Shown here in pieces: positions 5,587 through 14,265 of a stretch of 14,562 bases of DNA (position 1 is the first letter of the stretch; the number at the start of each line of letters is the position of its first letter). Below the pieces are notes generated by a model, which had not been told where the DNA came from, made no database searches, and worked only from the letters and a program-made list of their open reading frames with translations. Position numbers and translations under genes: made by a program. Origin of the DNA: JAOUEA01 sp031364965 (GTDB lineage: Bacteria; Actinomycetota; UBA4738; HRBIN12); the NCBI GenBank assembly GCA_031364965.1, contig JANLXF010000211.1, positions 1 through 14,562 on the forward strand, in the 5' to 3' direction.

Positions 5587-6348
5587 TTGCACGACGCAAC
5601 CGCACTGGAGCACTTCTTCGATGAAGGGCTCATCGAGAAGGTCATCAGACCGATCAAGAGCGGCAAGGAGGCCTCCGTCCACCTGTGCCGTGCGAACCCC
5701 CGCACCACCGGCGAGGAGCTCGTCGCGCTGAAGCTGTTCCACCCGCTCGACCGGCGGGACTTCCGCGACGACGCGATCTACCACGACGGCGAGTGGATCA
5801 AGGAGCGCCGCATCCGCGTCGCCCTGGAGAAGAAGACACGCTTCGGGCGCGAAGTGATGGGCGGCATCTGGGTCGACCGCGAGTGGGAGATGTTGCGGCT
5901 GCTCTCCGACGCCGGCGCGCCCGTCCCGCGCCCGATCGAGCGGACCGGCGAAGCGGTGCTCATGACCTACATCGGGGATCTCGACGCCGCCGGGCCGCAG
6001 CTGCACGCGTACCGCCCCGACGACCGGGACGAAGCCGAGTCCCTGTTCGATCAGACGGTGAAGGCCATCGAACACTTCCTGTACCGCAACGTGATCCACG
6101 GTGACCTCTCGCCGTACAACATCCTGGTGTGGGAGGGCCGGCTCACCGTGATCGACTTCCCCCAGGCCGTCGATCCCCGCAAGAACAAGCATGCCGAAGC
6201 GCTCCTGGAGCGCGACCTCCAGCGGATGTGCGACCACTTCGAGCGGTGGGGCGTGACGCGCGACGCGGGGCAGATCGCGCAAGACCTGTGGACGGCCTGG
6301 ACGTTCGCGGACCTCGTGCCCGAGGAGCTCCGAGGCCTCACGATGTAG
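5587..6348 (+). CDS. RIO-family atypical serine/threonine kinase
   Basis: RIO kinases are atypical protein kinases/ATPases; archaeal and eukaryotic ones act in small-subunit ribosome maturation, while bacterial targets are mostly unknown. The 253-aa frame is a complete RIO domain. The flexible P-loop equivalent IKSGKEASVHLC is at 23-34, the ATP-anchoring lysine at K49 (VALKLF) and helix-C acid near E99. The catalytic loop VIHGDLSPYNIL is at 169-180 (D173, N178), and the metal-binding IDFPQ at 189-193 (D190). All key residues are present, so it should be active. The mix of RIO1-like HGDLSPYN and RIO2-like IDFPQ is a detail of interest. TTG at 5587 is chosen because AAGGAG (5575-5580) is 6 nt upstream; a GTG at 5524 would add 21 residues inside the leader inverted repeat. 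Cytosolic; possible substrates nearby are only speculation. Confidence 0.92.
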   Translation: MHDATALEHFFDEGLIEKVIRPIKSGKEASVHLCRANPRTTGEELVALKLFHPLDRRDFRDDAIYHDGEWIKERRIRVALEKKTRFGREVMGGIWVDREWEMLRLLSDAGAPVPRPIERTGEAVLMTYIGDLDAAGPQLHAYRPDDRDEAESLFDQTVKAIEHFLYRNVIHGDLSPYNILVWEGRLTVIDFPQAVDPRKNKHAEALLERDLQRMCDHFERWGVTRDAGQIAQDLWTAWTFADLVPEELRGLTM

Positions 6349-6429
6349 ACGGCCGTGGATCGGGCCATCATGATCGGTTATTCGGCTCACTCCTAAGCGC
6401 TGGCATCGCCCGCGGCATCTAGGAGGGTG

Positions 6430-6948
6430 ATGCAAGCAGAGGGCGACGTCGTTCGGTTCCCTCGCGAGGCCGAGGCCCCGCCCGACTTCACGGCGTTCTT
6501 CGCCGAGGAGCATCGGGCGCTCTTCAAGGCCTTGTACTTCGTGACCGGGGACCGGGGCGACGCCCAGGAGCTGATGCAGGAAGCCTTCCTCACGCTGTGG
6601 GAACGGTGGGACACGATCGATCGGATCGACGATCCCATCGGCTACCTCTTCCGCGTGGCACTCAACGGGTCCCGGATGCGCGCGCGCGCCGCTCGCCGGG
6701 CCGCGCGGAGAGTGGTGGCGATCGACATGTCGACCGACCCGTTCGACGAGGTCGACCTGCGGGAGGACGTCCTGACCATGCTCCACTCCTTGGCGCCGCG
6801 CCAGCGTGCCGCCCTCGTCCTGCTCGACCTGTACGGCTACGGCTCGGAGGAGGCAGCCGCGATCATGCGGATCCGCCCTTCCACCGTGCGAGCGCTCGCC
6901 ACCCAGGGCCGGGCCGTGCTGCGAACCGCTGGAGGACCGCATGGCTGA
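6430..6948 (+). CDS. ECF-type (sigma-70 family) RNA polymerase sigma factor
   Basis: The 172-aa protein has only sigma regions 2 and 4, as in group IV (extracytoplasmic function) sigma factors. Region 2 spans about 20-90 (FFAEEHRALFKALYFVTGD..., with the helix DAQELMQEAFLTLWERW). Region 4 spans about 112-166 (LHSLAPRQRAALVLLDLYGY followed by the helix-turn-helix EEAAAIMRIRPSTVRALATQ). It would direct polymerase to a small stress regulon. The start at ATG 6430 follows AGGAGGGTGAT, an extended match to the anti-Shine-Dalgarno; the GTG at 6427 abuts the SD and is unlikely. It lies 81 bp after the RIO kinase; that gap shows no convincing promoter or terminator. Its stop overlaps the downstream propeller gene by 8 bp, the coupling typical of a sigma factor and its anti-sigma. 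ECF subgroup not determined. Confidence 0.9.
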   Translation: MQAEGDVVRFPREAEAPPDFTAFFAEEHRALFKALYFVTGDRGDAQELMQEAFLTLWERWDTIDRIDDPIGYLFRVALNGSRMRARAARRAARRVVAIDMSTDPFDEVDLREDVLTMLHSLAPRQRAALVLLDLYGYGSEEAAAIMRIRPSTVRALATQGRAVLRTAGGPHG

Positions 6949-7942
6949 GCTGAGGGAGGTCTTCGAGATGACGACGAAGCAGATCGAGCCCGACCAGGAT
7001 TCCTGGCGGGAGCAGCAGCGCAAGAGAGATCGATCGTCTAGGAACCGGCGGCTCGGAGCCTTCACGGGAGTGGCGGCGATGCTCGTCCTCGCCGTCGTGG
7101 CTGTCGTCAGTGCGTGGCCGGAGGCAACAGCACCTCCATCGGTGGCGAACGCGCCCGAGGCAGCTCCACTCGACGGCTACTACCTCGTCGCACTGGACGG
7201 TGGGTCGCCCGTTCGGATTCCCGGCCCGGAAGGGAGTTCGTGGTACCGACCATCGCCGGATGGTGAACGCATCGCGTTCGTTCAGCCGGATGCGGAGGGA
7301 GTCGATCAGATCTTCGTCATGGATCCGGACGGTTCCGATGTCACGCAGCTCACGTCCGGCAGGCGCGCGGCACTGGAACCCGCATGGTCGTCCGACGGGA
7401 CGCGTATCGCGTTCAGCGGAGAGGCCGGCGGAGGTCGCGAACTCTTCATCCTTGAACCTTCCGGGCGGACCCGGCAGCTCACCACGCTCCTGTCCCGCGG
7501 GGAGGCATGGCAGCCAACGTGGTCACCCGACGACTCCGCGATCGCGTTCGTGATCAACTCCGCAGATCCGACCGTGACGATCGCCACCATCGACGTCGAC
7601 AGCGGGAGGATGGATGCATCGGTGATCCCCGTCGCGTTCTCCCCCGATTGGGCCCCGAACGACGATCGACTTGCATACACGGCCGGACCGGCGGGCGCGG
7701 ACCGAGCGTCGGTGGCTAACGCGGACGGCTCCCGCCGCCGCGAGCTCACGGACATGTTCAGCACCTGGCCGTTCTGGTCACCCGACGGCACGAAGATCGC
7801 GTACGGGGTCGAGGACCCGAACAAGCGGGGGCTCTACGTTCAAGACGTCGTCGGCGGGGACGTCCGCTTGCTCTCCACCGAGGTCTGCATGGAAGGGTGG
7901 CTCGACGACGAGACGCTGCTCGTGACGACCGACTGCGGCTGA
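6941..7942 (+). CDS. Single-pass membrane protein with extracytoplasmic PD40/TolB-like beta-propeller; probable anti-sigma regulator
   Basis: The protein has 333 aa: a charged cytoplasmic N-terminus (1-37), one transmembrane helix (about 38-58), a short linker, and then WD40-like (PD40) blades. The repeat motif occurs at 103-114 (RPSPDGERIAFV), 147-159 (AWSSDGTRIAFS), 192-204 (TWSPDDSAIAFV), 235-247 (DWAPNDDRLAYT) and 277-289 (FWSPDGTKIAYG), with a degenerate sixth near 317-330. C316 and C332, the only cysteines, sit in the last blade. It starts within the sigma-factor gene, with GGAGG (6931-6935) 5 nt before the ATG. Location and topology suggest that the 37-residue cytoplasmic tail binds the sigma factor while the propeller senses an external signal. 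No zinc anti-sigma (HxxxCxxC) motif is present. The propeller call is strong; the anti-sigma role is inference from position. Confidence 0.83.
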   Translation: MAELREVFEMTTKQIEPDQDSWREQQRKRDRSSRNRRLGAFTGVAAMLVLAVVAVVSAWPEATAPPSVANAPEAAPLDGYYLVALDGGSPVRIPGPEGSSWYRPSPDGERIAFVQPDAEGVDQIFVMDPDGSDVTQLTSGRRAALEPAWSSDGTRIAFSGEAGGGRELFILEPSGRTRQLTTLLSRGEAWQPTWSPDDSAIAFVINSADPTVTIATIDVDSGRMDASVIPVAFSPDWAPNDDRLAYTAGPAGADRASVANADGSRRRELTDMFSTWPFWSPDGTKIAYGVEDPNKRGLYVQDVVGGDVRLLSTEVCMEGWLDDETLLVTTDCG

Positions 7943-7959
7943 TCCTTCGCGCCACCGGA

Positions 7960-7982
7960 GGCCCGGCCCTCGCGGGCGGGCC
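7960..7982. terminator. Hairpin 1 of the convergent intergenic region
   Basis: GGCCCG/CGGGCC and CCC/GGG pair around a TCGC loop, with one bulged G. It starts 17 nt after the propeller-gene stop. No T-run follows on either strand, so intrinsic termination would be weak; it may instead protect the 3' end. Confidence 0.4.
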
Positions 7983-8027
7983 GCGCAGGACCCCCGCCAA
8001 CCTCTGGCCCTCGTCGCGAAACGCCGA

Positions 8028-8058
8028 GAAGCCCGGTCCCCTCGCGGGGCCGGGCTTC
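8028..8058. terminator. Main bidirectional terminator-like hairpin between the propeller gene and clpC
   Basis: GAAGCCCGGTCCCC (8028-8041) pairs with GGGGCCGGGCTTC (8046-8058) around TCGC, a 13-bp G+C-rich stem with a single bulge. The flanks are only modestly T-rich: CGGCCTT on the plus strand and TCGGCGTTTCG on the minus strand. The position between two converging genes fits a terminator for both. This is the strongest hairpin in the window. Confidence 0.7.
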
Positions 8059-8068
8059 GGCCTTAGGT

Positions 8069-8084
8069 GTCGCCCGAGGGCGAC
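8069..8084. terminator. Hairpin 3 of the convergent intergenic region
   Basis: GTCGCC (8069-8074) and GGCGAC (8079-8084) pair perfectly around a CGAG tetraloop, 10 nt from the main hairpin. Lacks a T-run; auxiliary structure at the clpC 3' end. Confidence 0.4.
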
Positions 8085-8091
8085 GGATGAA

Positions 8092-8108
8092 CCGGGGACG
8101 GACCCCGG
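8092..8108. terminator. Hairpin 4, just after the clpC stop
   Basis: CCGGGG (8092-8097) pairs perfectly with CCCCGG (8103-8108) around ACGGA, 9 nt downstream of the clpC stop on the minus strand. No T-run follows; it may aid termination or block 3' exonucleases. Confidence 0.4.
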
Positions 8109-8117
8109 CCCACGTGC

Positions 8118-10613
<2,496 letters not shown>

Positions 10614-10687
10614 GTCAGCATCCTCCGGGCCATCAGCCCACATGTTCCGGCCTCTGGGATCAACGGACTCCGTCCTACCCCTGAGGC

Positions 10688-10708
10688 ACCGGGGGCGCCG
10701 CACCCGGT
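10688..10708 (-). other. Stem-loop in the clpC 5' leader
   Basis: ACCGGG (10688-10693) pairs perfectly with CCCGGT (10703-10708) around a 9-base loop. It lies about 75 nt upstream of the clpC ATG inside the predicted untranslated leader, so it could tune translation or stability. By-eye structure. Confidence 0.4.
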
Positions 10709-10735
10709 TTCCGGTCGCAGCGCCCGTTGGAGGCA

Positions 10736-10741
10736 AGTATA
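10736..10741 (-). promoter_or_regulatory. -10 box of the probable clpC promoter
   Basis: The minus strand reads TATACT, near-consensus, within G+C-rich flanks; no convincing -35 is at the expected distance. Transcription from about 10729 would give a leader of about 115 nt before the clpC ATG. The same hexamer precedes the RIO-kinase leader. Confidence 0.57.
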
Positions 10742-10899
10742 CCCACCGCCCCTGATAACCCCGGAGCGACGGGCACCTTCCCACCCCACGTGCATGTTCC
10801 TACCCTGGTATTCGGAACGAAACGCGCCGAGGATGAGGTGCCTTTCGGCGTAGGCCATCGACCGCCCATTCGGGCTAGGAGAAGTCCCCCGGATGGCAG

Positions 10900-10930
10900 A
10901 TTGTCCGCGGCCTACATCACGGGGGACAAT
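10900..10930. promoter_or_regulatory. Symmetric inverted repeat resembling a bidirectional promoter
   Basis: ATTGTCC (10900-10906) and GGACAAT (10924-10930) are exact reverse complements with a 17-bp spacer. Beyond a 2-base offset, GGCA and TGCC extend the symmetry. On the plus strand TTGTCC and GACAAT are 18 bp apart and could be -35/-10 for the response regulator; because of the symmetry the minus strand offers the same pair. A dimeric-regulator operator is the alternative reading. Confidence 0.4.
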
Positions 10931-11013
10931 GCCCGCACGTTCCACCCTCCCGCCAGCCGAATCGTCCACGGAGCATCCCGCCCGCGGACCACAGACCATC
11001 GAAGGAGCAGCCC

Positions 11014-11397
11014 GTGCGAGTGCTCGTCGTCGACGATCACCCGGCCTTCCGCAAAGCGCTGACCTCGGCGCTGCGCATGGTCGACGACATCGAGGTGGCG
11101 GGCGAGGCGGGCGGCGGCGTCGCCGCGTGCGAGGAGGCCACGCACCTCTCGCCCGACGTGATCCTGATGGACCTGTCGATGCCCGACCTGTCCGGCATCG
11201 ACGCGATGAAGAAGATCCACGAGACCACGCCCGACATGCCGGTCGTGATCCTCACCGCGCACGCCGACGAAGGGGTCGAGCGCGCGGCGCGCGAGGCCGG
11301 CGCGAGCGGCTTCCTCGCCAAGGGCACCGGGCTTCAGGATCTGGTCGTGATGCTGCAGCAGGCGACGGACTCGCACGACCGGGCCGCCGAGGGCTGA
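11014..11397 (+). CDS. Receiver-only response regulator (CheY-like)
   Basis: The 127-aa protein is one phosphoacceptor receiver domain. The acidic pair D7/D8 (VLVVDDHPAFRKAL), phosphoacceptor D53 (ILMDLSMPD), switch T81 and K103 (FLAKGTG) are all present, so it should be phosphorylated by a histidine kinase, which is not in the window. The sequence is closest in style to NarL/LuxR-family receivers, but it ends at DRAAEG with no helix-turn-helix, so output must come through a partner. The GTG start at 11014 follows AAGGAG (11002-11007) by 6 nt. It converges on the cNMP-binding gene with only 7 bp between stops, so the two transcripts probably overlap at their 3' ends. The specific partner and signal are unknown. 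Confidence 0.9.
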   Translation: MRVLVVDDHPAFRKALTSALRMVDDIEVAGEAGGGVAACEEATHLSPDVILMDLSMPDLSGIDAMKKIHETTPDMPVVILTAHADEGVERAAREAGASGFLAKGTGLQDLVVMLQQATDSHDRAAEG

Positions 11398-11404
11398 CCG
11401 TCCG

Positions 11405-11824
11405 CTACGCGGTGATCAGCGACTCCGCGCTCCGCAACCGGGCGCAGAGCATCAGCAGCAGCTCCTTCGCGATCGCCGGATGCATGTCGAGCAACGTGTT
11501 GAAGCTCCAGGAGGGGATCACGAGCGCCCGCGTCGGCGTCTTGGTGATCACGGTCGCCGTCCGAGGCTTCCCGTCGAGCAACGAGACCTCGCCGAAGTAG
11601 TCCCCCGGCCCGAAGGTCGCGACGTGCCGGCCGCTGATCTCGATGTCCGCCTCGCCCTCCAGGAGCAGATGGAACCCGATCGCGGATCCGTCTTGCTCCA
11701 CGATCGTGTGCCCGGCTTCCAGGGCGACCTCTTTGGAGATCTCGAGGATAGCCTGGATCTCCTTGTCCTTGAGCGAGCTGAACAGGGGCACGGCCCTGAG
11801 CGTGGCGATCATATCGTCGGCCAT
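11405..11824 (-). CDS. Stand-alone cyclic nucleotide-binding (Crp-type cNMP) domain protein
   Basis: The 139-aa protein is a single cyclic-nucleotide-binding beta-roll with flanking helices. The phosphate-binding cassette FGEVSLLDGKPRTATV (77-92) is intact, with E79 for the ribose 2'-OH and R88 for the cyclic phosphate, so cAMP or cGMP binding is likely. The hinge-side GHTIVEQDGSAIGFHLLLEGE at 38-58 is typical. There is no DNA-binding helix-turn-helix, kinase or channel part, so it is not a Crp regulator and must act through another protein. Its ATG follows GGAAGGGG on the minus strand. It lies 91 bp downstream of lysS in the same direction but has its own candidate promoter. It occupies, with the receiver gene, the place that lsr2 has between lysS and clpC in mycobacteria. 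Effector partner unknown. Confidence 0.88.
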   Translation of the reverse strand: MADDMIATLRAVPLFSSLKDKEIQAILEISKEVALEAGHTIVEQDGSAIGFHLLLEGEADIEISGRHVATFGPGDYFGEVSLLDGKPRTATVITKTPTRALVIPSWSFNTLLDMHPAIAKELLLMLCARLRSAESLITA

Positions 11825-11850
11825 GGTGCACCCCTTCCGAGCGGTCGGAT

Positions 11851-11867
11851 GCCGCCGCGTCGGCGGC
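11851..11867 (-). other. Perfect stem-loop between lysS and the cNMP-binding gene
   Basis: GCCGCCG (11851-11857) and CGGCGGC (11861-11867) pair perfectly around CGT. On the minus strand it sits after the lysS stop and at the 5' end of the predicted cNMP-gene leader. No T-run follows, so it may be a weak terminator or a leader hairpin. Confidence 0.42.
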
Positions 11868-11875
11868 GCGAGGCG

Positions 11876-11881
11876 ATTCTA
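11876..11881 (-). promoter_or_regulatory. Candidate -10 box for the cNMP-binding gene
   Basis: The minus strand reads TAGAAT, matching TATAAT at five of six positions. Start of transcription would be near 11869, just before the stem-loop at 11851-11867, giving a leader of about 45 nt. No clear -35 is seen. Confidence 0.5.
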
Positions 11882-11915
11882 GCCTGGGGCACCGTTCGCG
11901 CGCGACCCGCCGGAC

Positions 11916-13490
11916 TCAATCGGGCCGCTGACTGGGAAACATGATCAGGTCGCGGAGGCTCCCGGCATCGGTGAGGAGCAACAGGAGCCGGTCGATCCCC
12001 ATGCCCAGCCCACCCGCAGGCGGCATGCCGTGCTCGAGCGCGCGCAGGAACTCCTCGTCGAACGGATGGACCTCGTCGCCGAGCACCTCCTTCATCTGCT
12101 GCTGGAGCTCGAACTTCGCCCGTTGTTCGATCGGATCCGTCAGCTCGGAGAACGCCGTGACCAGCTCGACCCCCCCTGCCACCAGATCGAAGTGCTCGGT
12201 GAGGCCGGGGTCGTCGCGATGCGGGCGCGCGAGCGGGGAGACCTCGCGCGGGAAGTCGCAGATGAAGGTCGGCCGTTCGATCGCGCCCTCGACGAGCTTC
12301 TCGAACAGCTCCTGGACGATCTTGCCCGGCCCCCAGGTGTCCTCGACGTGGACGTCGTGGCGTGCGGCGATCCCCGCCAGGTCGGGATGGTCGAGCGTGA
12401 TCTGCTCGCCGGTGGCCTCGCTCGCTGATCCGAGGATCGTGCGTCGGGCGAACGGCGGGGTCAGGTCGATCGTGCGACCCTGGACGGGTATCTGAAGGTC
12501 GTCGGGATCCCTCCCCATGATCGGGTTCACGGCTCGGGCGCACTCGACGATCAGCGTCTCCGAGAGCTCCATCATCGTGTGGTAGTCGCCGTACGCGCAG
12601 TAGGCCTCCAGCATCGTGAACTCCGGGTTGTGATCGCGGTCGATGCCCTCGTTACGGAAGTTGCGCCCCAGTTCGAAGACGCGCTCGACGCCGCCCACCA
12701 GCATGCGCTTCAGGTAAAGCTCCAACGAGATCCGGAGCTTCATCGGGATGTCGAGCGCGAGGTGATGCGTGGTGAAGGGCCGCGCGTTCGCGCCCCCGGC
12801 CACCGATTGCAGCATCGGCCCCTCGAACTCCACGTACCCGCCCTCGTGCAGGACGCGGCGCATCGTCTGCAGCACTGCCGCGCGCGCCAGGAAGTGGCGG
12901 CGCGGCTGCTCGTCGGCGATCAGATGGAGGTAGCGCCGGCGCTGCTGGAGATCGGGGTCCTTGAGCCCGTGCCACTTCTCGGGGAGCGGCCGGAGCGATT
13001 TCGTGAGCATCGCCCAGCGCTCCACGAAGATCGAGAGCTCGCCTTTCTTCGTGACCCCCACGCGTCCGGTCGCGCCCACGATGTCGCCGAGGTCAACCTC
13101 GTCGAGCAGGGAGAACGCCGCGGGGTCCATGCCATTGGCGTTGCAGAACAGCTGCAGCTCACCGGTCAGGTCGCGCACGACGAGGAACTTCAGCTTGCCC
13201 ATGTCGCGACGCTGCACCACGCGCCCGGCCACCGTGCGGACCTCGTCGGTCATCTCACCGGCCGCCTGCCCACCGAACGCCGCCTGGATCCCGGCCACCG
13301 GATCCGGCCGGTCCACCCCGAGCGCGGTCCCCAAACTCAGGGCGAACGGCGCGACGCCGGCGGCTTCGAGGCGGCGGAGGCTCTCCCGGCGTGCGGCGAG
13401 CACCTCCGCCTCGCGCCCGCCTGCCTCCTGTTCGGCCTCATCGGGGCCCGGGACCGGCTCGCGGGTCGGGTGATCCTGCTCCTCAGTCAT
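11916..13490 (-). CDS. lysS: Lysyl-tRNA synthetase, class II
   Basis: LysS charges tRNA-Lys in the cytosol. The 524-aa protein has a charged N-terminal extension (about 1-40), an anticodon-binding OB fold (about 85-165), and the class II core. Motif 1 is at 217-226 (GGYVEFEGPM), motif 2 at 272-294 (FELGRNFRNEG... NPEFTMLE), and motif 3 at 488-504 (GMPPAGGLGMGIDRLLL). EVSPLARPHRDDPGLTEHFD (416-435) is a lysine-type signature, supporting LysRS over AspRS or AsnRS. The ATG at 13490 lies inside the coaX end (8-bp overlap), so its translation is probably coupled to coaX; there is only a weak Shine-Dalgarno (GGTGG). The N-terminal extension has no recognised domain. Identification is firm. Confidence 0.97.
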   Translation of the reverse strand: MTEEQDHPTREPVPGPDEAEQEAGGREAEVLAARRESLRRLEAAGVAPFALSLGTALGVDRPDPVAGIQAAFGGQAAGEMTDEVRTVAGRVVQRRDMGKLKFLVVRDLTGELQLFCNANGMDPAAFSLLDEVDLGDIVGATGRVGVTKKGELSIFVERWAMLTKSLRPLPEKWHGLKDPDLQQRRRYLHLIADEQPRRHFLARAAVLQTMRRVLHEGGYVEFEGPMLQSVAGGANARPFTTHHLALDIPMKLRISLELYLKRMLVGGVERVFELGRNFRNEGIDRDHNPEFTMLEAYCAYGDYHTMMELSETLIVECARAVNPIMGRDPDDLQIPVQGRTIDLTPPFARRTILGSASEATGEQITLDHPDLAGIAARHDVHVEDTWGPGKIVQELFEKLVEGAIERPTFICDFPREVSPLARPHRDDPGLTEHFDLVAGGVELVTAFSELTDPIEQRAKFELQQQMKEVLGDEVHPFDEEFLRALEHGMPPAGGLGMGIDRLLLLLTDAGSLRDLIMFPSQRPD

Positions 13491-14262
13491 CGGCGTCCAC
13501 CGCGTTCTTGTCGAACACCAGTCGCAGGCCCTCGAGCGTGAGCCATGGTTCGTGGAGGTCGATCGTCTCGCAGTGCGGGATCACCACCGGGGCGAGCCCC
13601 CCGGTGGCCACCACGGTCGACGGTCCCGCCTCGGCCTGGATCCGCCGCACGATGCCGTCGACCTCGCCCGCCGTACCGAAGATCAGCCCCGACTGGATCG
13701 CCTCGACGGTCGAGCGCCCGACCGCGGCGGGCGGCGCCACGAGCTCTACGCGGGTGAGCCGCGCGGTGCGGCTGAACAGGCTGGCGGCGCTCGCCTGGAT
13801 GCCCGGCGCGATCACGCCGCCCACGAATTCCCCTTTGTCGGAGACCACGTCGAAGTTCGTCGCCGTGCCGAAGTCGACCACGATCGCGCGGCCGCCGACC
13901 TTCGTGAAGGCGGCGAGCGCGTTCACCACGCGGTCGGCGCCCACCTCACGCGGGTTCTCGGTGAGGATCGGCACGCCGGTCTTCGTGCCCGGCCCCACGA
14001 GGACCGGCGGGAACGGGAAGTAGCGGAGCGCCATCTCCCGGAAGGCGGCGGTGACATCGGGCACCACGCTCGCGATCACCAATCCGGTGACCTGGGACTC
14101 GAACGACATCCCCCGCTGCGCGAGGAACCCTCCCAAGGCGAGCGCGAGCTCGTCGGGTGTCCGCTCGGGCTGGGTCGACAGCCGCCAGGTGTGCTCGAGC
14201 TCGGCGCCACGGAACACCCCAAGCACGATCTCGGTGTTGCCGACGTCGGCGGCCAGGAGCAC
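13483..14262 (-). CDS. coaX: Type III pantothenate kinase (CoaX)
   Basis: CoaX phosphorylates pantothenate in the first committed step of coenzyme A synthesis and is insensitive to CoA feedback. The 259-aa protein belongs to the ASKHA fold: the phosphate-binding DVGNTEIVLG at 6-15 (D6), GADR at 108-111 (D110, the expected catalytic base), DFGTAT at 130-135 (monovalent-cation and nucleotide site), GGVIAPGI at 148-155 and ATGGLA at 219-224. The GTG at 14262 follows AAGGGTGATCC on the minus strand. The gene starts 3 nt after the stop of the preceding gene and overlaps lysS by 8 bp, so the three form a coupled unit. The lysS-coaX pair is shared with mycobacteria. Identification is firm. Confidence 0.96.
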   Translation of the reverse strand: MLLAADVGNTEIVLGVFRGAELEHTWRLSTQPERTPDELALALGGFLAQRGMSFESQVTGLVIASVVPDVTAAFREMALRYFPFPPVLVGPGTKTGVPILTENPREVGADRVVNALAAFTKVGGRAIVVDFGTATNFDVVSDKGEFVGGVIAPGIQASAASLFSRTARLTRVELVAPPAAVGRSTVEAIQSGLIFGTAGEVDGIVRRIQAEAGPSTVVATGGLAPVVIPHCETIDLHEPWLTLEGLRLVFDKNAVDADD

Positions 14263-14265
14263 GGA

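Larger units (their letters stand above)
10614..11013. other. 400-bp divergent regulatory region between clpC and the response regulator
   Basis: No gene is supported here. It holds the clpC promoter and 5' leader on the minus strand, a 6-bp hairpin CGCCGA/TCGGCG (10825-10830/10845-10850), a possible plus-strand promoter TTCCCA-17-TACCCT (10778-10806), the symmetric repeat at 10900-10930, and the response-regulator Shine-Dalgarno AAGGAG at 11002-11007. I saw no ClgR, CtsR or HAIR operator that I would trust. Confidence 0.55.

Noticed and set aside
5408..5731. 107-codon ORF from ATG 5408 overlapping the RIO-kinase start
   Set aside because: Its ATG is only 1 nt from the AGGAGG, it is Arg/Ser-rich, and most of it is out of frame within the conserved kinase. 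The ATG at 5415 uses the same Shine-Dalgarno with proper spacing.
6349..6429. Possible ECF autoregulatory promoter before the sigma factor
   Set aside because: I found no GGAAC-like -35 paired with a CGTC-like -10 in the 81-bp gap; TTATTC and TAAGCG are present but do not form a convincing pair.
5533..7065. 510-codon open frame on the minus strand opposite the RIO kinase and sigma factor
   Set aside because: It lies opposite two well-supported genes with intact motifs and spans their gap. Lack of minus-strand stops is expected here from G+C-rich codon use.
10614..10784. In-frame N-terminal extension of clpC by 57 codons
   Set aside because: ClpC proteins begin MFERFTDRAR; a GGAGG lies 8 nt before this ATG and a TATACT promoter lies within the proposed extension, so it is untranslated leader.
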